Below are positions 1-12,480 of a stretch of 64,000 bases of DNA, in pieces. Numbering within the stretch: the first letter of the stretch is position 1; the number at the start of each line of letters is the position of its first letter. The notes beneath the pieces were generated by a model, which saw only the letters and a program-made list of their open reading frames with translations, did no database searches and was not told the origin of the DNA. Both the position numbers and the translations under genes were made by a program. The stretch comes from Solen grandis (taxonomy: Eukaryota; Mollusca; Bivalvia; Adapedonta; Solenidae). The DNA lies in contig CM037795.1 in assembly GCA_021229015.1 (NCBI GenBank), positions 12,805,193 through 12,869,192 on the forward strand, read 5' to 3'.

Positions 1-620
1 AAACAGAAATAGTGTTATGTTTCTTTCTATTTTTAGAGTAGCCGAATTCCCTTTTTTTTCACACATAATGCAAACTAATTTCTGTTTAGAATATGACTTA
101 AATGTGTAAACATGTCGGTGAATTTTGCCCTTTTATACCTTTTTACCGTTTAAACTATGTACTGAATAGGCTACAACCTTCAATCCATTCAACCTATTTA
201 CCCTTACAAGTCTGTAAGTGAGAAAGAGTTAATAGGATGTATGTTGTAGCCTTATTTAATACAAAAGTTAAATAGGCCAAATCGGCTTTTTTCACAGCCT
301 TCTGAAGTGAGATAGAGTTAACAGGATTAATGGGCTGAATGTTGTAGCCTATTCGACACATAGAATTTGGCTTTTTTATACATAGGCTAAGTAGGGTGAA
401 TGGGCAAATTAATATTGCTCTTTCAAGTTTGGGTAAATCGGATAAATAAGGTATGGAATTATATTTTGACCAATGAGATTGCAGTATTTTTCAAATATTT
501 TGATCGGTTTAACTCGTTAAACCACTTGGTTTAATGGGTAACCTAGTATATACGACCAATCTTTGTGCGCATGCGTGCATATTAACGCCAAAACATAATT
601 CCATACATTAAGTAGGTTAA
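1..620. repeat. Non-coding block with local inverted and direct repeats
   Basis: No gene is visible. The segment around 167-190 (ATAGGCTACAACCTTCAAT) reappears inverted near 330-352 (TGAATGTTGTAGCCTATT), and a third partial copy of the core TGTTGTAGCC lies near 243. A second inverted pair, GTATGGAATTAT at 451-462 and its complement at 595-606, brackets about 130 bp. This looks like remnants of small inverted-repeat elements. The family is not identified. Confidence 0.5.
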
Positions 621-666
621 TGTTTGTTATCGAGGGTTTAACAAGTTAAACCCTCGATAACAAACA
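621..666. repeat. Perfect 22-bp-arm hairpin
   Basis: Left arm 621-642 starts TGTTTGTTATCGAGGG. The right arm 645-666 is its exact reverse complement, with a 2-nt AA spacer. A 22-bp perfect stem with almost no loop is typical of a MITE core or a recent inverted duplication. No coding or RNA role is implied. Confidence 0.9.
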
Positions 667-1277
667 TAAAACTGTACTTACTTCACACACATTGTGTAAA
701 CTGCAACTATTTTAGAGTAGTCTCCCGCTGTCGTGAATCATAAAGACAGATAATCTGTTATTCTCGCAGTATAGAAATCTATTTTATTCACATTTCATAA
801 CAATATCTTCTAATCATTTTATCTATTTTTATGAAAACAGTATTCAACAATCGATGATTAAGGGCACCTATATATCCATATTTGTATTCATAGGTAACTC
901 TCTTGATTTATGGTTTCGGGTGGTATTTTATTGGCTTATGATAAAACAGATATTGTTCTAGCAGTAAATGGTTTCTTTGACTTTTGTGACTTTAAAAACA
1001 TTTGTCAGTTGCCTCCCTTTTCAGCTAATTTAAAAACAAAGTGTACTTCAACTAAAACAGGAGACAAACAATTTGGTTCTTCCTTCTTTCTTTTTGAATT
1101 ATGTATTTTGGTAGTTCCACGTAATTAGAAATAGATTCATCGTTTTGATTCAGGTGTTATAATTATGAAGGTCCCCACCCTAAATTTTGACGATGCAAAT
1201 TGTGTTCACCGAAAGAGAAAGCATCAAACGGACTGGCATCTGGATACATTGGATAGTAACTGTGTACCTCTTTTTCA
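667..1277. other. Non-coding, nothing recognised
   Basis: AT-rich sequence. A 72-codon open frame at 910-1128 has no recognisable motif, no splice context and no family resemblance, so it is treated as chance. Confidence 0.5.
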
Positions 1278-1353
1278 TCTCGCGAATAAACGCGATATTT
1301 TCGCGAATTAACGCCTAATTTTCGCGTTATAACGCGAGACTTTCGCGAATTAT
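1278..1353. repeat. Cluster of TCGCGAA / AACGCG motifs
   Basis: Within about 75 bp the motif TCGCGAAT or its complement-like form AACGCGA occurs at least five times, in both orientations, in otherwise CpG-poor DNA. It is probably the remains of a short inverted-repeat element. A similar TTTCGCGAG / TTCGCGACC motif pair occurs near 9262-9300. Confidence 0.5.
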
Positions 1354-3389
1354 GTTTTGTTTTGTTTGTTATTTTTTCAAAGGAAAAAAAAATAATAATA
1401 ATCTCTCCGAAATATTAATTTCTATAACAATGATTGATTTTATAATACACTTGTGATATTCAGTTTTACCATGTACTATTTCTGAAATATTAATGATAGC
1501 TTACACCCACGAATGGCTAATGTTGAAGGAATCAGTGCCATTGTAACACAAAACAGTGTCAGAGCTGAGGTGACAGTTCCGAGGATGAAACGAAACATAC
1601 GTGAAATCGTGATGTAATTGTTGTAGCAAAACAGTGTCACTATACAATTCGTATGTATCTCGTACAACAATTTGAGAATAATGAAATTATGTCTTTTCTT
1701 TTAGTCGACACATTTTGAATGTACATTCTAGATTGAATGAAATTGTAAGTACATTTGTACTGTACAGCGATTAGGAAAATATAGAACTGTATGTGCCTGT
1801 GTTTGTGTGATGGAAACAGGGTTCTTTGGAAAACAAAACATCAACAAAACACATATCCGAATAAACGTATGTTGATTATTGCGTTTTTGAATAGCGAGGC
1901 TAAGAATGAAATTATGGATCAATTGGTATAATTATAAAATAATTCTAGCGATAGTTGGGGAAATAACATTTCAAGCAAGCCGGAAAAATAAGGCACGTTA
2001 AATCAAACATAAATATCCTTTTACACAAGATAATTTAGATAAGCGTGTCATCATCCTCATGAAAAATAAGATTAAAACCTATTTTGGTATTCTGAAATAT
2101 ATCAGTAGCATTTGAATTCAAATGTAAAAACATTTTAATTTTATTTCTAATTTCTATCCGAATTTTATCGCAGTAATGCAAATCATCACTAGCCAGTATT
2201 TCGAACTAATCATTTCCAGAGTTCAGTGCATAATAACTGTTGTTACACTAATGTGTAAGATATGTTACACTTTTACACAGAAAAGATACGTACCAAAGTA
2301 TTTCCATTTTTATACATGCCTTCATTAAATTCTATTTTTAATCTAAGCTTAATATTTATGCACTGTAAATTCACTTCCGGTAAAGTCGACAAACCCCGCT
2401 ACTGTCATGAACCACTTAAACCCCTACCAAAATTACCAAGGTACCCTTATGAAACATTGGGAAATCTTGGTAATTTCCGTTAAAGTTGAGGTCCAAAATG
2501 TAGCGGAATCATTACACGGGCTATACCTCAAGACTTTTACTCTGACTCGGAAACGTATATTCTTTACTAATCTTTCTCGACGGTTATCTCATTTCCAGCA
2601 GGTACTGAACTCAAGACATTGGGATCTTTTCACTTTTTCAATGCTTTAGGTAATGTATTGCCATTTTCATATATTGAAAATGAAAGAAAATTAATGTAAA
2701 AAGAAGTGAAAAAGAAAGAAAAAAGGAATATAACAAATCAGGAGTGTGAGAGATAGTCTTATAGGCGAGGTTTTTATAATAAGATGATAAAAGCTTGGTT
2801 GATATAACCTCTAATATTGTTTTTGTGTTCATGTATGTATTATACATGAACATATGTACATGTATGTCCTTTTGGGTCATTGACCTGCTGGATTTCGAGA
2901 AATAAGAAAACGAAACATGTTCAGTATTTACACGTGACACTTGGCTATTCTAACTATTTTTGCTGCTGCTGCTGCTGCTGAAATGTCCAACATGCTGTTC
3001 AGTAGCGCAAAAGCACCACTTTCTTAAATTCTGAAAGGGTATCGCCTGAACATTTCAGAAACTTTATCTATGATGAGACAGCCTTAACGTCTTGAGTCTA
3101 ATTTTACCCAAGACAGTCTGCTTTTAAATAAGTCAATACGTTGCCAAGGTAACGTGGTGCAGCTTTGTCACAAATGATAATATCAAAGTTTAACAGACTA
3201 GTCTGGTGGAGTTAACAGGTCTGACAACCTTTGTAAGCCCCTCATTTATCGTCTTACAATGTCAAATATGTATCCTTACAAACAACTACGTATTATTTTT
3301 AGTAAATTAGGGGTCTTCGTACCCGAATGGTTATACATAGTATAATTTTGCGTCTCGTCGCTATGTCTTTGAGTCCCAGTCTGATTAAA
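1354..3389. other. Non-coding, minor repeats only
   Basis: No gene is supported. Small items seen are an 11-bp inverted pair AAATTACCAAG / CTTGGTAATTT near 2430-2475, a palindromic TTCATGTATG...CATACATGAA-like patch near 2827-2850, and a short CTG run near 2962-2979. Open frames of 60-100 codons here are low-complexity and carry no domain. Confidence 0.5.
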
Positions 3390-4360
3390 GACGATCGCGA
3401 CAGTTTCATCTTTTTTTTTCTCCAAAATATTCGGAATTTCTTGATTCTTTGTTATTTGATTGTATGTTATCAGATCTACTAAAATATGAAATAAAAAATA
3501 GTGGGTTACCAGCCTTAAGAAAAAATTATGAGTGTTTTTTATCAGTATACCCTATATAGCAATAGTTTATGATGAAATTTCATCTATGAAATTAAGTCTA
3601 TTTTATTTTCCTTCATATGGGTCACAGTTAATTGGTAAATATTATGTTATTAAACTGGTGAAAAATCAAATTCAATGAAACAAAATGAAACTTTACTGAA
3701 TATCAATCTGTAATTAAATACCCTAACGTATGGCTAAAATAAACATTTATTTTCAAAAAAGTGCAAACCAACAGTATTTGTTTTAGAATTATTTTTTCTT
3801 TGTTTAAACATACATTGTATAGATTTTTCTTTTTTTTTTTTCAACCGATACTATTTACGTTCTATCTATACGATTAAAGCTTAAAACAATAGGTCACCAG
3901 GCTTATTTTTAAAAAAAATAATAGATTTTAAAACTAGGAGTGGCGAATTTACGGAGGGGAAATTCAACAAAGGTGTAGATAAATATATATTTATATAAAT
4001 ATTTATTGGCGTGTAGACCTACTACCGAATCCTGTGTACATTTCACACAGGAATAACACGTAGGTACTGCAGATTCTTTTCTTCTTAATCGTTTAAAAAA
4101 AAATCTTTTAATTGCGTAATAACAGTCGTCGTGGTAAATATGTACAGTGCAGTAGACAAGTCCTGTCACAGGTTCAAAATTTCTGGTTGTAAGCAATACT
4201 GAAAATTTTTCATTTGAAATATAACGCGCAACCCTTTTTTTATCTTGACTTTTTAAATCATCTGGCGTATTTATTTAAACGAAGAAAACTGTAATATTTG
4301 CATTACCGGTGATAGCGTAAAATTTACTCGTGTATGATAATAGAAACTGTCGCGATCGTC
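3390..4360. repeat. 18-bp exact inverted pair bracketing about 0.97 kb
   Basis: GACGATCGCGACAGTTTC at 3390-3407 is matched by its exact reverse complement at 4343-4360. The match continues weakly outward (TTAA on both sides). Such GC-rich identical arms in AT-rich DNA could be terminal repeats of a short DNA element or two inverted copies of a repeat. The interior has no transposase-like frame; its one ORF (3909-4196 minus, 95 codons) has no recognisable domain. Confidence 0.45.
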
Positions 4361-6487
4361 TTAACCGCATTTTTTTTATATTTTCTTTGTAGGAAACTTT
4401 CCACCTGATTAACGGTATATATGTGTTTATACCCGGGTGTGTCTGTGCGCTTGGTGAATTCCTTCACCTGCAATGGACTTGGACTGAAAAACTGTCACGG
4501 CGACAACGAACTCCAAAAAATCATAATAAATTGAACGGTTACAGTATATAAGATATTATACTATTCTTTCTTGTTTACCATCCATCATTTTTTTATTCAC
4601 ACCACACCTTTTTTTTTTTTTTTTTTGCCTTTTACCCACGATTTTTACTTCTCTGCGATTAAGTGTGTCTATCATTTACGACAACAGCTATGTACGCAAA
4701 AATGCATCACGTGACTTTATCTTCGAACAATCAGTAGTGCATCGCTTCGATTCTGTGAGAAGATATTTTGATCTTAGAACGACATTTCATGCAACACTTT
4801 TTCCGTTGTAATGTATAAGCTTTTTTTTTCTTATTGCATAATATGGGCACTGTAAAGTAGTAACTTTTCGCGGGAAACTTACTTTCGTTGTTACTTACGT
4901 GCATTGGTATGTATATCAAAGGACAAAGAATGCAACAACATGCATGATTGAAGTATAACCCACATTCTCACACAATTATTAATAATACATTGGATTTTTC
5001 AGTGATGATATTGTTTTAAAAACTGAAAAATTTATCATTTAGCTTTTATTTCCATTTCAAATTCAAAATTATTTCTTTTAATATTCGCAAGAAAGTGTAC
5101 TACAGAAACGTTGTTATCGCTGTTGGGGATTTGATTGATGGTATTCTTATCCATAAATAACGATAAAACGGTTTGAAAATTACTTATTGAATATTTCATA
5201 TGTTTTCAGTAATAACAACAATGTGATTTGATAAACTAGGACTACTACGGACTCTATTCTTTTCCTATTTTTAAACAATACTGTGTTGGTTTTACAGTGT
5301 GCCGTGTTTTCGACAATATCTCAGTCTAATAGCGACGTGAATCTATTTAAAGGTGTATCGAGACCTCTAAAGCAGAGCCGCATCTAGAACTTACCACCGT
5401 CATTTTGAGTCTTTAGACTGAAACTCGAACCCAGATCGGCGACGGGCTAAGACATATCAAATCAGATTCTTTAGTACTTCAACCAAAGACTTACTGTACA
5501 CCGCAACCTAAATTTTATTCCTTCGAAACAAATCTACTGCAAAACATTGCTACAATTATCACTTTATTACAATGCTAATACCCATTGTATATTTATCACA
5601 AAATAAAATATATCGAAAAGTTTCTAAAAAAATATAGAAATCTAAATACTTTTGGCTATTCATCTGCCTCTATTTTATTTATTTTTTTTTTTTAAATTAC
5701 TGGCAGCATTCTTCATCAATTTGTTTTGGACGTTTGCCTACGTGGAAATGATATTACATGGATTGTATTATTATTATTTATAAATTCACCGTGCATCCTG
5801 TTGAAAATTGCAAACTTCACTTCAAAATATTTCAATATAAAACGTGAATAAGACATAACGTGTCAAATCGATATAACATATTCAAAGGACAACTGTTTGA
5901 CGTGTCTACTTGGCATACTTCTGTCACGTCTGAAGAAACTAGAACTCTTCATGAAACCCCATCTGCTTCCTTGTTCACCCGTAAATCGAGTTAACATACT
6001 GAGATGCTTCATCAATTATGCTTGTAGAAAATTTATACCCGACACTGCGCATAATTATGTCATAAATCAATTACTGCCATGTTGAATAGACAAATTCGGT
6101 AACGACAACAGAAAAAACAACAACGCAATATCGGTTTTAAAGGGCTTATATGGCAGTGCGCGTGCGCCAAAGAGAGGTAAGGGCGTAATAGCGGTCGATA
6201 AAGAGAGCTCCTCTTACCAAAAATACCATATAATTGCGATTTGATCGCATGCGACTAATCTTTAAGCTAACAGATCTATTGATTTGAAGACATTTGCAGT
6301 AGAAATGTAAAAAAAGGGGGGGGATACGTTATTGTGAATGGACTGCATTTTTAGGGGTTCGATCCCTTACCATGATGTTAAATGGAACCGGCATTGCGTA
6401 ATTGCGTAATGGCGCTCGTTATGAAATTGTAAATTCAGGACTGGTTAGCCTAGGGTCAAAATAATTCGACTGCACTTTTTTCATGTT

Positions 6488-6489
<2 letters not shown>
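4361..6489. other. Non-coding; weak SINE-tail fragment at 5297-5340
   Basis: No gene is visible. At 5297-5340 the minus strand reads close to the shared SINE tail found elsewhere in the window (ACGTCGCTAT...GACTGA.ATATTGTCGAA), so it is probably an old 3' fragment of that family. The rest is AT-rich with poly-T runs (4611-4626 and others). Confidence 0.45.

Positions 6490-6521
<32 letters not shown>
6490..6521. repeat. (CA)n microsatellite
   Basis: Uninterrupted ACAC dinucleotide run of about 32 bp. Confidence 0.95.
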
Positions 6522-6525
<4 letters not shown>

Positions 6526-8434
6526 CACTCTTTACATACATAACATTTCCCCGTGTATACAAGTACATCCCTATACCAAGGATAATACTTAATCACTTGA
6601 ATAACAATAGCTGATCTTTCCGCCAAGGCACGTCTGCGTATCAGGCGCAGACGACAAACTTGCGTCGCATTGGTTACTCCCTGACACAGTCCATTGTTCC
6701 AGGATCAAAAACAATTTGTGTGGATTCAAAACACAATTAATAACTTGGAATTCCACCGAGAGGTTCGTCTACGTTATATCGCTAGAATATGAATTGGTAA
6801 TGAGGAAAAGAAAACGGAAAGGCATTCTGGGAAATATTGCAAGTTGACAACTTCTTCTGCTTCGGAGGCATTTTTAGTGGATATTTTTTGGCGCGGAAAC
6901 ATCAAATCAATAAAATAACCATAGGAAAATATCTATATACATTAAAATAAGTATTCAGTTTCCGCATAAGTGAGTAGAAAATGCACGGTGTGTTAACGAG
7001 ACACCGGTTAAAGAGTATTATCGACTTCTTCTATGACATCAGATTTAACTATTAGCGATGCTCTGTAGCACTTTGAGAGCATTTCTGGAAGCATTTGTTC
7101 AGAAAAAAATGCTTTTTGTAAAGAGAAATAAACGTTATAAAAATGTGTGTTTTTTAAACAGATATAAAAGATAGAGAATAGATTTTCTCTTTTGACAGTG
7201 CTTATATTTTAGTTTGCCTTTTATTGAATAATAGGGATAACATATTTGGTTTTACCGGTGTCGGAAATGACGTCAGCTTTGCACTACGAACTTCTATGTT
7301 AAATTTCTGTTGTGAGTGTTTAAATATCTTCACAAATGTGCCAGAGAGCCCATCTACTAATTCAAGAGTATGTTATTTTTTAGTTGTTGTATTGTAAATT
7401 TGAATAAAAAAAAGCAGAAACGGAAAAGTTTTACAAGTAATATTTGGGAATGAGGTAAACAGTTATTTAATAAAATGCCTGATAAGTTCTAGTTACATAT
7501 ACGCCTTAAATCCGTTGTGCTGTAAACAAAATAATGTGATATTTAGGTGCATTATTGTTTCGGAAAGAACAGAGTCCGTGAACAAATTGTAGACCATGAA
7601 AAAGGAAAAGCATTCTACCATGCAGGAATAGCGCAATCAATTGCATTTACACGTATACATAAGCGACATGAAATATGCTGTACATTTCTGTTAAATTCAT
7701 ACTGATTAATACAAAAAAATCATACATAATTAAAAGATGTCTACGGTGTTATGCTTGTCGATCGATCAACAACACTCACGTGATGGAAATCAAGATGGAA
7801 ATCAGGCGTTTTGGAGTAATCAAAATATTCAGGCACATCATCATCCGATGAAAACATCGTGTAACATTGCAAATTCACCTGGGTTCCCATCTAACCTAAC
7901 TCTCATATCATCGTAAATTAAAAATCGATTTACCGCTATTTCACTTAATTACTTGTAAAATTGTCATAAAACATTCGTTCTGGTGTTTTCAAGCCCGAAT
8001 AATAATCGAATCGATTAGGATATCATGATGTCAGAAGGTTCGCGCTCTTTCAAAATACTTTGCATGTGGTAAATTAAACTGATTGTAAGAGACAGTATTG
8101 TTGTTAACACAAATATACCCTAGAGTATCGACGTTGTGTTCTTTAGACACGCCATGTATATAGTCAGCAGCACCATCACGATTCTCTGAATCGCTATACT
8201 ATTGAAGTTTCGTATAATATGCATCCAGATCACATTTAATACATCATCTAGCTCTTCAAAATACATCTGTTGAAGGCGCAGTAGGTCATCAGAATCTAGA
8301 ACTGTATCGCCTGTATGGAGCAGAGCCAGTATGTAGATTGCTTGGATGTTCGCTACCTGAACTAGGCCTTCGGGTCCTAATGCTGCAGATAAGAAGACTG
8401 GGGTTTCGAACCCCGTTTGGGGGGTGGGGGGGCG
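6522..8434. other. Non-coding; tRNA T-arm-like palindrome at 8400-8414
   Basis: No gene is supported. GGGGTTTCGAACCCC (8400-8414) is a perfect palindrome resembling a tRNA T-arm/box B, but no acceptor stem or box A can be placed with it. It is followed by a G-rich run at 8419-8432. Confidence 0.45.
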
Positions 8435-8651
8435 ATGATTTTTAGTTTAAACTTATTTATTTTACGTCGATTGGGAAACAAGTTCTTACAACTTATACTA
8501 ATCCCTCTCGACGTTTCCTGGGTTGGACCAGTACTTTGCGCCCGGGAAGGGCATGAAGAATTCTTGCCTCCAACGGGGTTCGAACCCACAACCTTCGGAT
8601 CCGTAATCGGATACGTTACCACTGGTCCACGGCGCCCTCGAATGATTTTTA
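8435..8651 (-). mobile_element. tRNA-derived SINE (family A), complete, with target-site duplication
   Basis: The minus strand reads a tRNA-like head (GGGCGCCGTGG, box A around CAGTGGTAACG, box B GGTTCGAACCC), then a body containing GCGCAAAGTACTGGTCCAA and a tail reading CCCAATCGACGTAAAATAAA. The element spans 8445-8641 and is flanked by identical 10-bp copies of ATGATTTTTA at 8435-8444 and 8642-8651, a target-site duplication expected of LINE-mobilised SINEs. Open frames of 81 and 123 codons across this element are SINE sequence and not genes. Related copies are at 14909-15110 and 27627-27668. Confidence 0.85.
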
Positions 8652-9437
8652 ATGTACTGCTTCAGCCAAGCAGACGTCACGAGGGAATAGTAAGTAAGAT
8701 TTTAGTTCACAGGCGACGTATATATGCATTTAGAAGTGATAATAGCAGACAATTTGTTTATAAAGCTTGTAGTCACTTTATACAGTAATATAATCAGATA
8801 CAGTAAACTGTAAGAAAAACAATATTAAGGAGATAAAGCAAGACAAGTCTTGCAAACGTTGTAGTAAACATCAAGCTATGTAAGAATCTTTAGAATGTTT
8901 CAGAACAAAAAGTTAAAAGCATGTATCAAACTGCAAACAAACTTAATTATTGATATATCTGTAAGTTATTAAATATAAAACATGTTAGACATGATAAAAA
9001 AAAATGTCATGTTTCCTTGTTATAGTATCGTATAATTGGCTTATAGCCAGCGCACGCGAAACGCACGCGAATGTATGACATCTTCGTCACCGTCAGTGTA
9101 GCGTGTATCAGTGTATGAATAGAGTGTACTAGCGTGTAAGTAACGTATGCATAACGTATGAGAGCGTAGGAGTGACGTATGCGTATAGCGCATGACCTGA
9201 GGTCCAACTACAAATGTTAAATATATGAAAATGAGACACTATACTGTAAAACTAGAAATGATTTCGCGAGTTTTTAGCTGACGGTGTTCGCGACCGGTAT
9301 GAAACCGCGAACTTTAATTGTAATGAAATTATTCGTAGCTTTAAAGTCGTGAACAGTTGTCGTCTTGAACGCTTGCATTCCTCCCACACTCACGGCGATG
9401 TCAACCTGCAAGTAAAAGGTATATTAACACCTTAAAG
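8652..9437. other. Non-coding; degenerate ACGTA-type cluster at 9040-9200
   Basis: No gene is visible. Between about 9040 and 9200 the sequence is unusually rich in short related words (TAACGTATG, CGTATGAG, GAGCGTAGG, GACGTATG), in the reverse-complement sense of a similar cluster at 15320-15545. The two may be old copies of one CpG-containing element. Confidence 0.4.
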
Positions 9438-9530
9438 TACTGTGAAATCATTAATGTTCGTTGGACACTAATTTTCGTTGATTTCATTGAGGGTTTTAAC
9501 CACGAATATTCATCCCTACGAAAACTTGCC
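9438..9530 (+). repeat. Dispersed repeat (TACTGTGAAATCATTAAT type), copy 1
   Basis: Starts TACTGTGAAATCATTAATG and contains CTAATTTTCGTTGATTTC and CCACGAATATTCATCC. A second copy in the same orientation is at 57268-57360, and inverted or partial relatives lie near 13995-14095 and 16940-16980. No coding potential; it is an interspersed repeat of unknown class. Confidence 0.6.
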
Positions 9531-9639
9531 TCTTATATAGACCTCACGTTTTCTAAAACATAGTTTGATAGTTTATTTCAGAATACATGTAGGCCATAGG
9601 CCCCTGAGTACACAGAATTAACAAAACCATCATATAAAC

Positions 9640-9736
9640 AAACTCTTTCTCTCTCTCTCTCTCTCTCTCCCTCCCTCCCTCCAAACTCTCTCTCTCTCTC
9701 AGGCACGCGCGTACACACACACACACACAATATTGA
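9640..9736. repeat. Composite TC / TCCC / CA microsatellite
   Basis: (TC)n, then (CCCT)n, then (TC)n again, then ACGCGCG and (AC)n. On the minus strand this run is fused in frame to the end of the retrotransposon ORF2, adding a meaningless C-V-C-V and R-E-R-E tail, so the retrotransposon's own 3' end is missing here. Confidence 0.9.
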
Positions 9737-12480
9737 AAAACAGTCACTAGGTATTTGTACTATTTTTAACCAATATTTAATTACATTCACTGCTCTTTTT
9801 ACCTTTAATGATGTTCTCCCTAATTCCCCATATACAATATTGTTTTGCGTTTGATTTCTAACTCCTAATAATTTTTTACAATAATTCAAATGTATCTTCT
9901 CTAATTGTGTACTTACATGTAAACCTGATAACTCTGAACCATAGTTTAGTATAGGAAGGATAAGTTTATCAAACAAATCTAATTTATGTTCAACTGTTAG
10001 ACCAGGAAACTTAATTAATTCAGACTGTAGTTTATAAACAGCTTTTAAAGCCTGTCCTGACAAATATTCAAAAGTCTTATGGAATGAGCCCCCAGATGTA
10101 AATACTATACCCAAATATGTAAAACTATCAACAATTTCAAGTATTTCTCCCTTGTATAAGAAATTTATATTACTTCTGACTCTTCCGCCTTTTTTAAAAA
10201 TCATAACTTTAGTTTTTGATGTATTAACACTTAATTTCCATTTATCACAGTATTCCTCTAATAATGAAAGACCTTTATGTAAACCATCTTCTGTTTCTGA
10301 CATTATAACAATATCATCTGCATACAACAAAAGAAAAAAAATTAATATATCTAAATCCACCCCATCAAAACCATTTAACATAAAATGCTCTTCAATATCA
10401 TTAAGATACATCGAAAATAAAAATGGTGAGAGTGATTCCCTTTGACGAACTTCTAGAAAACATGTAAATTCATCACTTAACATATTTTTATATTTAACCC
10501 TTGATCTAACACAATCATACATTGATTTAATAATATCCAACATTTTACCCCTTACACCATATTTTATTAATTTAAACCAAATTACATCTCTAACAAGGTA
10601 GTCAAAAGCTTTTGTAAAATCTACGAAACTTGCATATAACCTTTTATTGTTATTTAACAAGTGTATGATAACATTATGTAAAACAAAAATGTTATCAACT
10701 GTACCCATATGTTGTCTAAATCCTGCCTGTGCTTCAATAAATACATGATAATTTTCAGCCCATTATTTAATCTTTCATTTAAAATCTAAGTGAATAATTT
10801 CCCAAAAGTACTTAACAATGTTATCCCTCTATAATTACCCGTTTCATTGATATCCCCTTATTTATGTAATGGTACAATTAAACCTTCAGTCCAGTCTGAA
10901 GGAAAATATCTTAAATCAAATAACTTATTAAACAAACTACACAACACATGCACAAATACATTACAACATGACCCATATTTAAAGAACTCATTTAGCAGAT
11001 AATCAGATCCTGCAGATTTCCCTGTATTCAAGTTTTTACATGCTTTAATAACTTGTTCATCTTTAAAAGGTACATCTAATTCAGAAAACATAACATTTAG
11101 TTCTCCTTTTAAGTATCTTTCATTAAAATATAGAATATCATCATCAGGTTGGTAAAACACTGAATCTGGGTCATTTACAGATTTGAAATAAGTTTGAAAA
11201 TCATTAATTTATAAAGAGCAAGAATCATTGTTTTTAACAGACTCTCTTAACATTTTCGAATAAAGTTTAGCATCTGATAGTTTTGCATCTTCAAGTTTTT
11301 TTGTCTGCTCTTTATCAAAAATAAATTTCTTTTTTCTTATAGTACTTTTATATAAACTTCTTGTGTACACCATATCTACCCTTGTTTCATCACAAGGATT
11401 ATTTCTATATTTATTTAAATATATGTAATAATTTCTTTTTAAATTCTTACACTCCTCATCAAAATAAGGATATTTCTTACATTTAATGACTTATCATGTT
11501 TAATTTTCTTTTTTATTTTCTTTTTAAATAAAGGTGAACATACATCATCAATAATACAACTTAAAGAATGCAGACTATTATCTATATCTGAGCTATTTTC
11601 TGCAAAATTGATATTCTGCCTGACATGTTCTAATTTAAAATTAACATTTTCACTTAATATTGTATTAACATACAGATCTTTTTTATCCTTATCCCATTTG
11701 TATACATATTCTACATTTTCAGCACATATATTAGAAGCAATATTTTCTTTTTGAATATTTTTTGTTTTTACGCTAAACGTTATCACACAATGATCTGAAA
11801 TTATGTTTGGATCATTTACTTATGGATAATTTTTTTTACAACATTTTTCAATTCATCTTTCCATTCAATATCCTCATCCCAGTAGATTTACAAAAATCTA
11901 GTAATTTTCCTTATCATACATTCATCCAAAACATAATCATCTGGTAATAATTTGAAAAAAAATAAAATCTGATTTTTCCCCTGTTCTGGCATTTAAATCA
12001 CCAGTTACAACAAAATGACAATTTTGGCCAAACTTGTTTTCAAAATACAAAATATCATCACCAATTGTATTGAATATTGATTGATCCTCAAAAACCCCTC
12101 TCTTACTCCCTTTTGGTGTATTATAAGCCAAACACAACAATAAATCATTATCTAAATCAAGTAATGTCCCATTTTCTTTTATCCAAATAATTAAGTCCCC
12201 TGAACTTTTTACAAATTCAACATGTTGTTTAAGTTTGTCATGTACATAAATCATTATTCCCCCACTGTCCCCTTTTGCCCCTCTTGAATTATTTTTTCTG
12301 TGTAATGAATATGAATGGGAATTTTTAACGTTATAATTATATGTTTCATTTGACCACGTTTCAGTTAACAACAGAATATCATATTCTTTGAATAATGATT
12401 GAATTTCTTCACTATCTAATTTGTTATAACGTTTTCCTATCAATCCCTGAACATTTAATAAACAAAACTTGACAACCCCT
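9737..12480 (-). pseudogene. LINE ORF2 remnant (AP endonuclease + reverse transcriptase)
   Basis: The endonuclease begins near 12471 with CLLNVQGL and continues with LLLTETW, GGIMIYV and GDLNARTG. A frameshift in the T/A-rich run near 11955 follows, and the ISDHCVITF motif is legible near 11765-11810. The RT domain begins in the 10858-11160 frame (LNTGKSAGSD, FPSDWTEGLIVPLHK), is cut by an in-frame TAA at 10858-10860 and a TAG at 10786-10788, and shifts frame near 10761. The main RT body (9737-10708) has FVDFTKAFD, SLSPFLFSMYLND and the catalytic YADD. The position normally RQGE reads RQRE. The frame runs into the microsatellite at 9736. The order is standard for a LINE, and the lesions mean no activity. 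Confidence 0.88.

Noticed and set aside
8417..8788. 123-codon plus-strand frame
   Set aside because: It lies across SINE family A and its flank and contains the tRNA-like T-arm; no protein motif.
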